Origin: Terriglobia bacterium
GTDB taxonomy: Bacteria > Acidobacteriota > Terriglobia > Bryobacterales > Bryobacteraceae
Length of the DNA: 64,000 nucleotides
Direction of reading: 5' to 3'
NCBI GenBank assembly: GCA_020073445.1
Contig: JAIQFE010000011.1
Coordinates: 1-64,000 of the forward strand
A program made the position numbers and the translations under genes. A model generated the notes under the pieces. That model did no database searches. It was given only the letters and a program-made list of their open reading frames with translations, and had not been told where the DNA came from. Shown here in pieces: positions 34,805-43,177 of the stretch (the first letter of the stretch is position 1; each line of letters starts with the position of its first letter).

Positions 34805-36258
34805 AGCATACATTGTTCGTGGCCGCGCTCCTGGCCGCTCGGGCCTTTGGCCAGGAGCTAACTGCCGATGAGGTTCGCTCGGTTGCGCAGCATGCGGCAT
34901 CCTCGATCGGCTCGCGGGGAGTGGCGATTGCGGTCACGAATCGCCAGGGCGATATATTGGCACTGTTCCGAACTCCGGGTGCGCCCGATACCTCTATCGG
35001 TAATTTCGGTGCGAGCGTCGACACTAACGAATTAGCAGTGGCCCTGGCGCGGACGGCATCTTTCTTCAGCAACAATCAGGCGCCGCTCTCCAGCCGCACG
35101 GTCCGCTTCATCAGTGGCGTGCACTTTCCGCCCGGAATTAGCTTCACGCCGAACGCGGCGCTGTACGGGATCGAAAACACGAATCGCGGATGCGGATTCA
35201 ATACGACATTCGTTGTGGCCAAGGAGGTTCCGCCGGCGCGATCGATCGATGGGACGCAGCCTGGCCTCGGAATCCAGACCGGCAAAGCGGATCTGACCGA
35301 CAGCAATCCCGACGCGGTGAATCCCGGCGGCGTTCCGCTTTTCAGGAACGGTGTGGTGGTCGGCGGAGTCGGTGTTGCTGGTTCGTCGGCGGCGGTGGAT
35401 GAGTATGCGGCCTTCAGCGGAGCCATCGGTGCAGGATTCGTTCCGACCCCCGCGGCTCCCGGTGTGATCTTCATCGATGGAATCGAGCTGCCCTTCGTGA
35501 ATCAGACAACCGCGCCCGACGGCGTCGCATCGGGCGATGTTCGGGGCGACTTCCTGATAGGGCCGCTCGACAGTCCTGGGCCAGCGCCAGACGGTGACCT
35601 GGTCGCGCCGCAAGACGGATCCAAGTTGTCGGCGACGGATGTCCGGCAGCTCCTGGACCGGGCGATCGCCACGGCCAACCAGACCCGAGCGATCATTCGC
35701 CTTCCGATCGGCTCGCGTGCGCGCATGGTGATCGCGGTGACGGATATCGATGGTACCGTGCTCGGTTTGCACCGCATGCCGGATGCGACCTTCTTCAGTA
35801 TCGACGTGGCCGTGGCCAAGGCGCGCAACATGGTTTATTTCAGCGGCGCCGGCGGTTCCGTCGATCTGCCTGGAATTCCCGACCGTACGGCCGTCACGAA
35901 TCGGACGATTGGTTTCAGTGCGCAGCCGTTCTTTCCGCCCGGAATCGACGGTTCCGGTCAGGGGCCGTTCTTCGACTTATACGTGCAGGACACGAAGAAT
36001 CCGTGCACACAGGGATCGCAGCCGGTCAACTCGAATCAGAACGGAATCGTGTTCTTCCCTGGCGCGTTGCCACTGTATCGAAACGGCGTTTTGGTGGGCG
36101 GACTCGGCGTGAGCGGCGACGGCGTGGAGCAGGACGATTACGTGACGTCGGGCGCCGCTGTGGGTTTTGAAGCACCTGCCAATGCTCGCGCCGACCGCGT
36201 GTTCATCGACGGTGTACGGATGCCGTACTTGAAATTCCCACGCAATCCGACCAAATAA
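34801..36258 (+). CDS. Tandem GlcG/HbpS (DUF336) haem-binding-type protein, exported
   Basis: A 485-residue protein with a signal peptide (LFVAALLAARAFGQ) and two GlcG/HbpS-like halves at about 20-240 and 275-475. Each half begins with a helix (LTADEVRSVAQHAASSI; LSATDVRQLLDRAIATA) followed by VAIAVTNRQGDILALFR or MVIAVTDIDGTVLGLHR, and each ends with a Gly-rich PLFRNGVVVGGVGVAGS or PLYRNGVLVGGLGVSGD. HbpS relatives bind haem and corrin cofactors. A tandem, Cys-poor exported form next to a cytochrome could bind or deliver haem or protect from peroxide, which is inference. GTG start overlaps the cytochrome stop (GTGA), so they are co-translated. Confidence 0.8.
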   Translation: MKHTLFVAALLAARAFGQELTADEVRSVAQHAASSIGSRGVAIAVTNRQGDILALFRTPGAPDTSIGNFGASVDTNELAVALARTASFFSNNQAPLSSRTVRFISGVHFPPGISFTPNAALYGIENTNRGCGFNTTFVVAKEVPPARSIDGTQPGLGIQTGKADLTDSNPDAVNPGGVPLFRNGVVVGGVGVAGSSAAVDEYAAFSGAIGAGFVPTPAAPGVIFIDGIELPFVNQTTAPDGVASGDVRGDFLIGPLDSPGPAPDGDLVAPQDGSKLSATDVRQLLDRAIATANQTRAIIRLPIGSRARMVIAVTDIDGTVLGLHRMPDATFFSIDVAVAKARNMVYFSGAGGSVDLPGIPDRTAVTNRTIGFSAQPFFPPGIDGSGQGPFFDLYVQDTKNPCTQGSQPVNSNQNGIVFFPGALPLYRNGVLVGGLGVSGDGVEQDDYVTSGAAVGFEAPANARADRVFIDGVRMPYLKFPRNPTK

Positions 36259-37101
36259 TCACAGCAGGACCACCAATCCCTCGCGTGCGGCGCACGCTTC
36301 GTCGAACTCTGCCGCAGCCAGCCGCTCCGATTCCGCCACCCGGGCGTCGGTATGCGCTGGATCGAAATGAAACAGGAACAGCTTCCCGACGTCTGCGTCC
36401 CGTGCGACGCTGGTCGCCTCGCGCCAGGTACTGTGCCCCCATCCTCGATGCGAGGCGTATTCTTCGTCGTTGTACTGCGCGTCGTAAATCAGCACATCGG
36501 CTCCCGCGGCATGATCCCGCAAGATCTGGTCAAGGTGTCCGTCGCCGTGCTCCAGATCCGTCGCATAGACGATGCTCTTGCCATCGGCCTCAATGCGATA
36601 TCCGTAAGCGCCCTGTGGATGATTTAGCGGGAAGGATTCCACGGAGACATCGCCGATCTTCACGCGCTCGGATTTCAATTGGGCGAAGCTCGTTCGCGCA
36701 CCGGCATCCGCCAGATTCAGCGGAAAGTTCGGAATGTTCATTTGAGCCTCCAGGACGCGCCGGGTCTGCTGGTCCGAAGTCCAGGAGTGCACGTTGAGTC
36801 GCGTGGACGGCGAGAAGAGCGGCTGGAAATACGGAATGCCTTGAATATGATCCCAGTGGAAATGCGTAAGAAACAGGTTCAGCGAGAGCTCACGCCCGGC
36901 GAACTCGGTAGCCAGATGCTGTCCGAGTGCGCGAATCCCCGACCCTCCATCGAATATCAGGACCTGATTGGATGCCGTGCGGATCTCCACGCACGGAGTG
37001 TTGCCGCCGTACACCAGCGTGTCCTTGCCGGGCGCGGGAGTGGACCCGCGAACGCCCCAGAATCGCATCTGCAATTTGTGCCCGGTCTCCATAGGACTCA
37101 C
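36259..37101 (-). CDS. MBL-fold metallohydrolase
   Basis: A 280-residue metallo-beta-lactamase-fold protein without signal peptide. The start MRFWGVRGSTPAPG and YGGNTPCVEIRT are typical of a widespread PhnP/cyclic-phosphodiesterase-like subgroup. The metal site is seen in THFHWDHIQG, the second His in FPLNHPQGAYGY, the Asp in YATDLEHG and the last His in FHFDPAHTD. It overlaps the cyclase gene by 4 nt (ATGA, 37098-37101), so the two are translated together. Relatives hydrolyse phosphodiesters, including cyclic ones, so breakdown of the nucleotide made by the cyclase is a reasonable hypothesis, not a demonstrated activity. Its stop abuts the convergent tandem HbpS gene with zero spacing. Confidence 0.85.
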   Translation of the reverse strand: MSPMETGHKLQMRFWGVRGSTPAPGKDTLVYGGNTPCVEIRTASNQVLIFDGGSGIRALGQHLATEFAGRELSLNLFLTHFHWDHIQGIPYFQPLFSPSTRLNVHSWTSDQQTRRVLEAQMNIPNFPLNLADAGARTSFAQLKSERVKIGDVSVESFPLNHPQGAYGYRIEADGKSIVYATDLEHGDGHLDQILRDHAAGADVLIYDAQYNDEEYASHRGWGHSTWREATSVARDADVGKLFLFHFDPAHTDARVAESERLAAAEFDEACAAREGLVVLL

Positions 37102-38726
37102 GAAGCGGGACTGGCTGCCGGAGTACTTTGTACGATACGTTGCCAGTCGACCGAGTAAACCCGCACCTGCGCGTCGCGCCCTTTGACGCTGACCTGCCCG
37201 AGGTCGTGAAACAGATCGCTGCCGCCCGCGGCCTTATACATCGCTTCCGAAACCAGAATCTGACCCGGTTCCGCACGGCTCACCAGCCTTGCCGCGATGT
37301 TCACGGTATCGCCAATGGCGGTGTATTGCATCCGTTCCGCCGATCCGATGTTGCCGACCACCGCCGGGCCGTGGTGCAGCCCAATGCCGATCCGGATGGG
37401 CGCCAGCCCGCGCTGGACCCGCTCCTCGCCCAGCCGCGCGACTTGCTGCTGCATCCGAACGGCGGCCACCAGCGCGTTTCTGGGACTGCGTTCGGAAGGA
37501 ATCGGAGCGCCGAACAATGCCATCACGCAATCGCCGATGAATTTGTCGAGCGTGCCCTGCGACTGAAAGATCGCGGCCGTCATCACTCCAAAAAAGTCGT
37601 TCAGCAGGTCCACTACTTCGCGTGCGTCCATCTGCTCGGAAAGGGGCGTGAAGCCGCGGATGTCCGCGAACAGGACGGTCACGGGCTGCAATACGCCGCC
37701 TAGTTCCACTGACCCGCCCTTCGAACAAATCAAATCGACCACTTGTGGCGGCAGGTATCGGCTGAGGTTCGCGCGTTCCACTTCCTGGCGCGAAATCTCT
37801 TCCCGGGCCAGGCTATTCGCCAGCGCCATGCCCGCCTGCGCCGCGATGATGGTGAAGGTCTGGAAATCTTCTTCCGAGAATGCGTCGGAGCGCATCACGT
37901 TATCCGCGTAGAGCACTCCCAGCATGCGCCCCTGCGACGTCACCGGGGAGCAAAACGCAGCTTGGATCCCGGCGCGGACGATGCTTTTCGAAAGGTTATA
38001 CTCCGACGATTTGATATCGCGGATCAGCAGCGGACGGTTGTCCTTCCGCACTTGATTCAGAATGGTGCTGCTGAGGACCAGATTCTGCGGATCGAACATC
38101 GGGGCCGCAAGCTGATCGAGCCCGGCGCGCGTCTCCAGAGGCATCTGATGAAAGCAGCGTTCTTTCTCGTCCCAGGGCCATAGCGTGGCGCGCTGCACGC
38201 CTTCGATCCTGAAGAGCAACTGAATGGATTCTTTCACCACCTCCGAAGGCGTATGCGTCCCGGCCAGCTTTAAGCCGACCTCATTCAACAGTTCGAGGGC
38301 CTTGAGGCGCGGCGCTTCAGGAGCCTTTACTTCCGATTTGAATGCTTCGGGCTGTTGCGGCTTCTGGAGTGCAGTGAGGTCAACTGCGCCAGATTGGATC
38401 TTCCACGGCAACCCGCCCGCCTTCTCTTCCCGAAACACGATCTCATGCGGGCCGATGGTGATCACATCGCCGCCGTGCAGAGCGACGGGTGCCGTGACTC
38501 GTTGCTTATTCACGAAGGTGCCGTTCACGGCGCCTCCATCGCGAAGCGTGGCGCCCCGTTCGGGATCCCATTCGATCACGGCATGGCGCCGGGAGACACG
38601 CAGTTCGCTGTCGGTGAGAACTACGTCATTCTCTTGGGACCGTCCCAGCGACAGGGTCGGCCGCTCGATCGGCACCACTCGCTTCTTGCCGTCGGGTTGT
38701 TTAATGACTAAGGAACAGGCGCCCAT
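37098..38726 (-). CDS. FHA-GAF-class III adenylate/guanylate cyclase
   Basis: A 542-residue cytoplasmic signalling enzyme. An FHA domain covers 1-100 (PTLSLGRSQENDVVL, VSRRHAVI, NGTFVNKQRV), a GAF domain about 145-310 (LFRIEGVQRATLWPW to GVLYADN), a short linker helix follows (SLAREEISRQEVERANLSRYLP), and a class III cyclase domain covers about 340-530. The cyclase has the first metal Asp in VLFADIRGFTPLSE, the second in KFIGDCVMALFG, and the transition-state Asn/Arg block AIGDTVNIAARLVSRA. It should make cAMP or cGMP in response to a small-molecule or redox signal at the GAF domain and phosphopeptide binding at the FHA. It lies 6 kb from a protein with two cNMP-binding domains. Confidence 0.88.
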   Translation of the reverse strand: MGACSLVIKQPDGKKRVVPIERPTLSLGRSQENDVVLTDSELRVSRRHAVIEWDPERGATLRDGGAVNGTFVNKQRVTAPVALHGGDVITIGPHEIVFREEKAGGLPWKIQSGAVDLTALQKPQQPEAFKSEVKAPEAPRLKALELLNEVGLKLAGTHTPSEVVKESIQLLFRIEGVQRATLWPWDEKERCFHQMPLETRAGLDQLAAPMFDPQNLVLSSTILNQVRKDNRPLLIRDIKSSEYNLSKSIVRAGIQAAFCSPVTSQGRMLGVLYADNVMRSDAFSEEDFQTFTIIAAQAGMALANSLAREEISRQEVERANLSRYLPPQVVDLICSKGGSVELGGVLQPVTVLFADIRGFTPLSEQMDAREVVDLLNDFFGVMTAAIFQSQGTLDKFIGDCVMALFGAPIPSERSPRNALVAAVRMQQQVARLGEERVQRGLAPIRIGIGLHHGPAVVGNIGSAERMQYTAIGDTVNIAARLVSRAEPGQILVSEAMYKAAGGSDLFHDLGQVSVKGRDAQVRVYSVDWQRIVQSTPAASPAS

Positions 38727-38774
38727 GTCGCGGTAACCGGATTATCGGATGCCCCCGGCTTTTCAAACAGGAGC

Positions 38775-39617
38775 CTAGTGCGTAATAGAGTACATCAAGT
38801 AGTTGATGCCGTAGCGGTACGCCAGCGTGGTCATCCCCTCGGGATAATACGGCACGTCGGCGAATTCCCAGGCGTCGCCAATATCCGTGTCGAAATTGAC
38901 GGAGACTACCATGCGGCCCTTCGGGTCGTACATGGCGCGCCACGCGGACTTGGTGCCCGGCGGTTGATATACCCTTCCGTCGCGACCCAGATGGCGCGAC
39001 CCCGGAATGAACATCAGATCTTTCGCCTGGATGTCGTACAGAACGTGCATGACCGAATCATCCAGTCCGATATCGGTGATGGGCTGGCCGGGAAACACGC
39101 GGTTCATGGCTTCCGTGAATACTTCCCACTCCTGCGGCCCGTTCTGATCCCAGAAATCGTCGGTCATGATGAACCCGCCGCGCAGAAGGTATTCCCTAAG
39201 GCGCGAAGTTTCTTCGTCGGATAGCTCCCAGTAGCCGGTTTGCGTTGCGTAGATCCACGGATATTCGAAGATCTTGTCGTCCCTCAGGGACACGTGTTGA
39301 GGATTCCCTGCGTCGATACGTGTCAGCCTTTGCACGCCTTTGGTGAAGTGTTCGTCGGCGTCCGGCCAATCCTGCCCCCACCAGCCTGACGCTCTGCCCC
39401 GGCGCGAGCCGAACCCGAAGCCGCGGTTTCCGCCGGCGTCGGTATATTCCATGCGCAGAAAGTGGAATTCGGCATTCGAGGGAAACTCGGATTCTGGCGG
39501 TTCTGACGTAAAACCACCGCCTCGAAAGCCACCACCGAAGCGCTGAGAAAAGGCCACTGCGGCCAGCCCCAGAAGGCCGGCGGCAATGAGGGCAGCTCGG
39601 ATACGACCGATTCTCAT
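38775..39617 (-). CDS. DUF4159 protein, paralogue 3
   Basis: A 280-residue DUF4159 protein with a signal peptide (AALIAAGLLGLAAVAFSQ) and a Gly/Phe/Arg-rich start of the mature part. It is more diverged than the other two copies but keeps HFLRMEYT, WWGQDWPDADEHFTKG, RIDAGNPQ, YPWIYATQTGYWELSD, RLREYLLRGGFIMTDDFWD-x-x-GPQEW, FDTDIGDAWEFADVPYYPE and GINYLMYSITH. The strong conservation of the L-x-RGGF-x-x-DDFW block across three copies indicates the functional core. It follows the cyclase gene on the same strand after about 50 bp but is transcribed before it; an operon is possible. Confidence 0.8.
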   Translation of the reverse strand: MRIGRIRAALIAAGLLGLAAVAFSQRFGGGFRGGGFTSEPPESEFPSNAEFHFLRMEYTDAGGNRGFGFGSRRGRASGWWGQDWPDADEHFTKGVQRLTRIDAGNPQHVSLRDDKIFEYPWIYATQTGYWELSDEETSRLREYLLRGGFIMTDDFWDQNGPQEWEVFTEAMNRVFPGQPITDIGLDDSVMHVLYDIQAKDLMFIPGSRHLGRDGRVYQPPGTKSAWRAMYDPKGRMVVSVNFDTDIGDAWEFADVPYYPEGMTTLAYRYGINYLMYSITH

Positions 39618-39681
39618 CTCGTGTCCTACATTGTAGCCCCAGCGGCGCCGGCGGCTGTCGTGACGCGGGTATTCTGAAGAA

Positions 39682-40185
39682 ATGGAGACACGGCGCTTAG
39701 CGGAACGCGATGTCGAAGCGCTTTGGAAGCTGAGGCTGCAAGCTCTGGAATCCGTACCGGAAGCTTTCGGTGAGTCGGCCGAGGAGCATCGCCAAACGTC
39801 GCTGGAGGCAATCGCAAACAGGCTCCGCGATGGCGGAGACGAGAATTTCGTGATTGGCGCTTTTGCCGGTTCCGATCTGGTAGGGATGGTCGGATTCTAT
39901 CGGGAACTGCGATTGAAGCGGCGGCACACCGGCGGCATCTGGGGGATGTTCGTCGCGCCTTCTTGCCGTGGTCAGGGCGTAGGAGCGGTACTGCTCCAGG
40001 AAGCTTTGACCAGGGCCAGAGCCATCCCCGGCCTGCGCAGTGTTCACCTCTCGGTTACCGCGAATCAGGCAGCCGCTCGCAGACTGTACTTAAGCGCGGG
40101 GTTCCGATCCTACGGAACGAAGCCGGAAGCGTTGATGGTTGGGGATCGGTACATCGATGAGGAACACATGATCCTCAAGTTTTGA
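39682..40185 (+). CDS. GNAT-family N-acetyltransferase
   Basis: A 167-residue single-domain GNAT enzyme. The acetyl-CoA binding motif is GMFVAPSCRGQGVGAVLLQEAL, with the R-G-x-G-x-G/A P-loop equivalent, followed by SVHLSVTANQAAARRLYLSAGF, the usual C-terminal N-x-x-A-x-x-L-Y-x-x-x-GF motif. The acceptor substrate cannot be inferred. It lies between two oppositely transcribed genes with its own short upstream region. Confidence 0.9.
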   Translation: METRRLAERDVEALWKLRLQALESVPEAFGESAEEHRQTSLEAIANRLRDGGDENFVIGAFAGSDLVGMVGFYRELRLKRRHTGGIWGMFVAPSCRGQGVGAVLLQEALTRARAIPGLRSVHLSVTANQAAARRLYLSAGFRSYGTKPEALMVGDRYIDEEHMILKF

Positions 40186-40204
40186 TCCCGCGATTACGGA
40201 AGCC

Positions 40205-41077
40205 TTATGCGGGTTCCTCAGCAGCGGGAATGCTAAATCCCGGCGGCGTTCGGCGCAACGTTTGCCAAAGCGTGGTGAAGAGCCCCACCGCCAACCCGCA
40301 TCCGAGCCCTATGAGCCCAACGAAGGATGGTGGCGTGTCGGGTTCCTGCGGCAGAATCGGTTCGTCCAGCTGTTCGAGCCTCACGTCCTGCCCTCTGCTC
40401 GCCAAGTCTTTTAACATTTCGGCGGTTCCCAGCTTTTGCGCCGCGGATTCGTACTCTTTGCGTTTCTGGTCACGAGCGAGCAGGAGGAGTTCATAGCGTG
40501 GGTCAGAGGCGGGTGTGGTTTTCACGCTGCTGCTCAACTCCAACCAGGATTTGCTAAGCTGATCGACTTCGTATTGAAAGAACCCTACGCTCTGAACTGA
40601 CAAATTGGCCCTCTCGGTGAGCATTTGGGCGATGATCCGGCTGACCAGATCTCGGGTAACCTTGTTCGCAAGACCAGGTTCGGGATAGGTGAAGGCGACG
40701 TGGATGAGCTTCTCCCCGGAAGAATCGATACGAACAACTTTCCGGAATTCCTCGATGACGTCTTCCATCGGCTCACGTTTTCGTTCGCCGGGATAGAGGT
40801 CGAGGTTATTGATGATCGTCATGATCACATTGCGGGAAAGCACTATCGGCTTGACGAGCTCCAGCAGACGGCCGACATCGACTGTGTCGTGCGGCACCAA
40901 GTCCTGGGAAACTATAGCGGGCACCAGGCGCAAGGTCGCTTCGGAGGTATAGCGCGCGGGCAGGAGGAATGATATGAGGAAGCCGGCAGCAAGGCCGACA
41001 AGGGCCCAACCACCTATTCGTATCCACCATCGTTCCGCAGTGGGAAATCTGCCGAGCTGGCGGAAGAATGAAAGCAT
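40205..41077 (-). CDS. Wzz/GumC-type chain-length-determinant protein
   Basis: A 290-residue inner-membrane protein with a membrane helix near each end (IGGWALVGLAAGFLISFLL at about 21-40 and SFVGLIGLGCGLAVGLFTTLW at about 250-270). Between them lies a periplasmic alpha-beta region starting with the Wzz hallmark ARYTSEATLRLVP and containing helices rich in Glu/Lys. No cytoplasmic tyrosine kinase domain follows. Such proteins set the length of exported polysaccharides, but no Wzx/Wzy or glycosyltransferase genes are near. It is 9 nt after the binding-protein gene on the same strand, so co-transcription with the catabolic operon is likely, although the functional link is unclear. Confidence 0.75.
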   Translation of the reverse strand: MLSFFRQLGRFPTAERWWIRIGGWALVGLAAGFLISFLLPARYTSEATLRLVPAIVSQDLVPHDTVDVGRLLELVKPIVLSRNVIMTIINNLDLYPGERKREPMEDVIEEFRKVVRIDSSGEKLIHVAFTYPEPGLANKVTRDLVSRIIAQMLTERANLSVQSVGFFQYEVDQLSKSWLELSSSVKTTPASDPRYELLLLARDQKRKEYESAAQKLGTAEMLKDLASRGQDVRLEQLDEPILPQEPDTPPSFVGLIGLGCGLAVGLFTTLWQTLRRTPPGFSIPAAEEPA

Positions 41078-41086
41078 GGTGTCCTC

Positions 41087-42133
41087 CTAACGGAACGCGA
41101 GTTTGGCCTTGCGATCTTCTTCAGCCTTGATTCCAGGGCCGAACAGGCTCTCGAAGAAGCCCTCTTTCACCAGACGGTCCACCAGGCTGTTATCGATCAC
41201 CTTGTGAAAATCGTACGCGCGCATCTGCGCGGCGATCTGCGGATCGGCCACGTGCTCCAGGATGTACTTGACCGCGGCCGCCGGAAGATAGGGCACGCGT
41301 TCGTAGGTGTTGACTTCCTTGTAGTGATCGTAGGTGCGCTCGAGCTCGGCCGGATCCTGCTTGTCCCATGCCTGATACGCCTTGAGCGCGAAGGCCTTGT
41401 CGTCGTAGAAACGCTTGATGGCTTCCGCGTGGGCCTTCATCAGCAGCTCGGGTAGTTTCGGATTCGCGGCGATGGTCGCCTTGCGGAACAGGTATACGGA
41501 AGGTGCGTAGATGTCTTCGTAATCGCTGATGTTGCCGAGGTTGGTATAGCCTTGCTGCTCGAGCTTGAAGTACACCGGAGCGGTGAGCATGGTGGCGTCG
41601 ACCCGCCCGCTGAGCAGCGCCGTTGCGCGGGTGGTGACGTCGCCGCCGGTCGGAACCCACTGCACATCGCGAGGCTTCAGGCCGGCCTTGGCGATCAGCC
41701 CGTTGGTGTAGTTATAGGGTGCATCGCCCACCTGGCTCACACCGATGCGCTTGCCCTTGAGATCCTGAACGCGCTTGATATCCTTGGTCGCCATGAGGGC
41801 GAAGAGGCTCTTCTTGAACGGAGTCCCCAGAATGCTCAGCGATCCGTCCTTGTAGGCGGCCGTCATGGACTGTTCCAGCGTGTAAGGAGTCATCACGGCT
41901 TCGCCGCTGACCACCATCGCGATGCCGGCGGGGTGAATGGCGAAAACGAGATTCGCGTCCAGACCGTATTTCTGGTAGTAGCCGCCTTCTTTGGCGATGT
42001 ACAGCGGCCAGACTTGGCCGGTACGGGTGGCGTAGTTGATGGTGATCTTCTGGAGTTGCTGCGCGGGCGCGGTGTGAGGCGCCAGGACGATAGCCAACGA
42101 GAGGATCGCCAACAATGCGATACGCCGTTTCAT
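41087..42133 (-). CDS. NMT1/SsuA-type periplasmic substrate-binding protein
   Basis: A 348-residue protein with a signal peptide (IALLAILSLAIVLAPHTAPAQ) and the NitT/TauT-type binding fold: ITINYATRTGQVWPLYIAKEGG, then YYQKYGLDANLVFA, LKGKRIGVSQVGD, GRVDATMLTAPV and HAEAIKRFYDDK. It binds a small organic ligand outside the membrane. No permease or ATPase is adjacent, so it is an orphan component or works with a distant transporter. It lies 32 bp downstream of the extradiol dioxygenase gene in the same direction, which suggests its ligand is the aromatic or organic-acid substrate of the operon. Confidence 0.85.
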   Translation of the reverse strand: MKRRIALLAILSLAIVLAPHTAPAQQLQKITINYATRTGQVWPLYIAKEGGYYQKYGLDANLVFAIHPAGIAMVVSGEAVMTPYTLEQSMTAAYKDGSLSILGTPFKKSLFALMATKDIKRVQDLKGKRIGVSQVGDAPYNYTNGLIAKAGLKPRDVQWVPTGGDVTTRATALLSGRVDATMLTAPVYFKLEQQGYTNLGNISDYEDIYAPSVYLFRKATIAANPKLPELLMKAHAEAIKRFYDDKAFALKAYQAWDKQDPAELERTYDHYKEVNTYERVPYLPAAAVKYILEHVADPQIAAQMRAYDFHKVIDNSLVDRLVKEGFFESLFGPGIKAEEDRKAKLAFR

Positions 42134-42165
42134 AAGAGCAATACTAAGCTATAACAACTTACGTT

Positions 42166-43173
42166 TTAGCACCACCGTGCGAAGCCCATGGCGCTGCCGG
42201 TGCCGGCTTCGGATCGATAGCAGGGCACGTAGTCGACCAGGTTCATCTTGAGGCCCGCTTCCGCCATGACCCCAGCCACTACGATCCAGTTCTTGATCTC
42301 GGAAGTCCCTGCCTGGAACATGTTTTCCGGAATGCTGGCTAGTTTAGCCGCATCGCCTGCCTGCATCGCGTCGAGTAATTCCTGATCGAAGGATTCGTCG
42401 AGCACAAAATGCGTCATTCCGCCAGATGCAATGAAAGCCACTTTAATATCCGCTGGCCACGACGTGACCGCACGTGCGAGCGCACGGCCGAACTGGAAGC
42501 AGCGTCCCGCGGGAGGTTGGTTGGGCGGATAGAACGTGTTCACCAGCACCGGCACTTGCAGCGGCACTTTGTCGCGCATAATGCGGCGATACACGAATCC
42601 GTACGCGTGCGGTACGGCGTTCGATCCGATTTCGCCGGTCGGCAGCTTGGTCAGTTGCGAGACGTCGAAACCGTCCGTGATCACGCTCTGGATAACGTGC
42701 TTGCCGAGCTCGGGTGAGCAAGGATAATCCGTGTGAACCGACGGCGTGCGATCGGCCTCCGCGCGAGCCACTGCCGGATTCAGCTTCGCCAGAAATTCGG
42801 GCGACCGGGGATGTCCCTCGACGTGATCGCCCCAGAAGACTGCGAGCGCGGGGACGTGCTGGTCGGTGAAAATCTCCATCTGGTCGTTGCCGACGACGAC
42901 AGCGATATCCGGGCGGTGCTGATCGAAATAGTCGGCGAGCTGGCGGATCGCACTCTGATTGCGATTGTGCCGTTCCAGCATGACTTCAGGCGTGATCTGA
43001 TCGGCCAGGTGCGCGTCTTTGCGAAGGGCGACCATCTCGTCGAACGTGTAGGTCTTGCCCCGGTAGAAATGCCGGGCTTGGCGATCGAATGAGACGCGAT
43101 CCTGCCAGTACTCGGGCGGAATCGAGAGCATGGGGCCGTGCGACGTTCCGAGTCCGAAAGTGATCTTAGCCAT
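42166..43173 (-). CDS. LigB-type class III extradiol ring-cleavage dioxygenase
   Basis: A 335-residue LigB-superfamily protein. It has the N-terminal metal His in GTSHGPMLS, mid-protein PDIAVVVGNDQMEIF and AVFWGDHVEGHPRS, and PHAYGFVYRRIM, VPVLVNTFYPPNQPP, FIASGGMTHFVLDESFDQEL near the C-terminus, the pattern of protocatechuate 4,5- and gallate-type dioxygenases with a His2-Glu non-haem iron site. No separate small LigA subunit is adjacent. It should cleave a catechol- or gallate-like ring next to the hydroxyls. It is 4 nt downstream of a LigJ-like hydratase, which acts on the product of that pathway, so substrates such as protocatechuate or gallate are likely. Confidence 0.85.
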   Translation of the reverse strand: MAKITFGLGTSHGPMLSIPPEYWQDRVSFDRQARHFYRGKTYTFDEMVALRKDAHLADQITPEVMLERHNRNQSAIRQLADYFDQHRPDIAVVVGNDQMEIFTDQHVPALAVFWGDHVEGHPRSPEFLAKLNPAVARAEADRTPSVHTDYPCSPELGKHVIQSVITDGFDVSQLTKLPTGEIGSNAVPHAYGFVYRRIMRDKVPLQVPVLVNTFYPPNQPPAGRCFQFGRALARAVTSWPADIKVAFIASGGMTHFVLDESFDQELLDAMQAGDAAKLASIPENMFQAGTSEIKNWIVVAGVMAEAGLKMNLVDYVPCYRSEAGTGSAMGFARWC

Positions 43174-43177
43174 GTGG

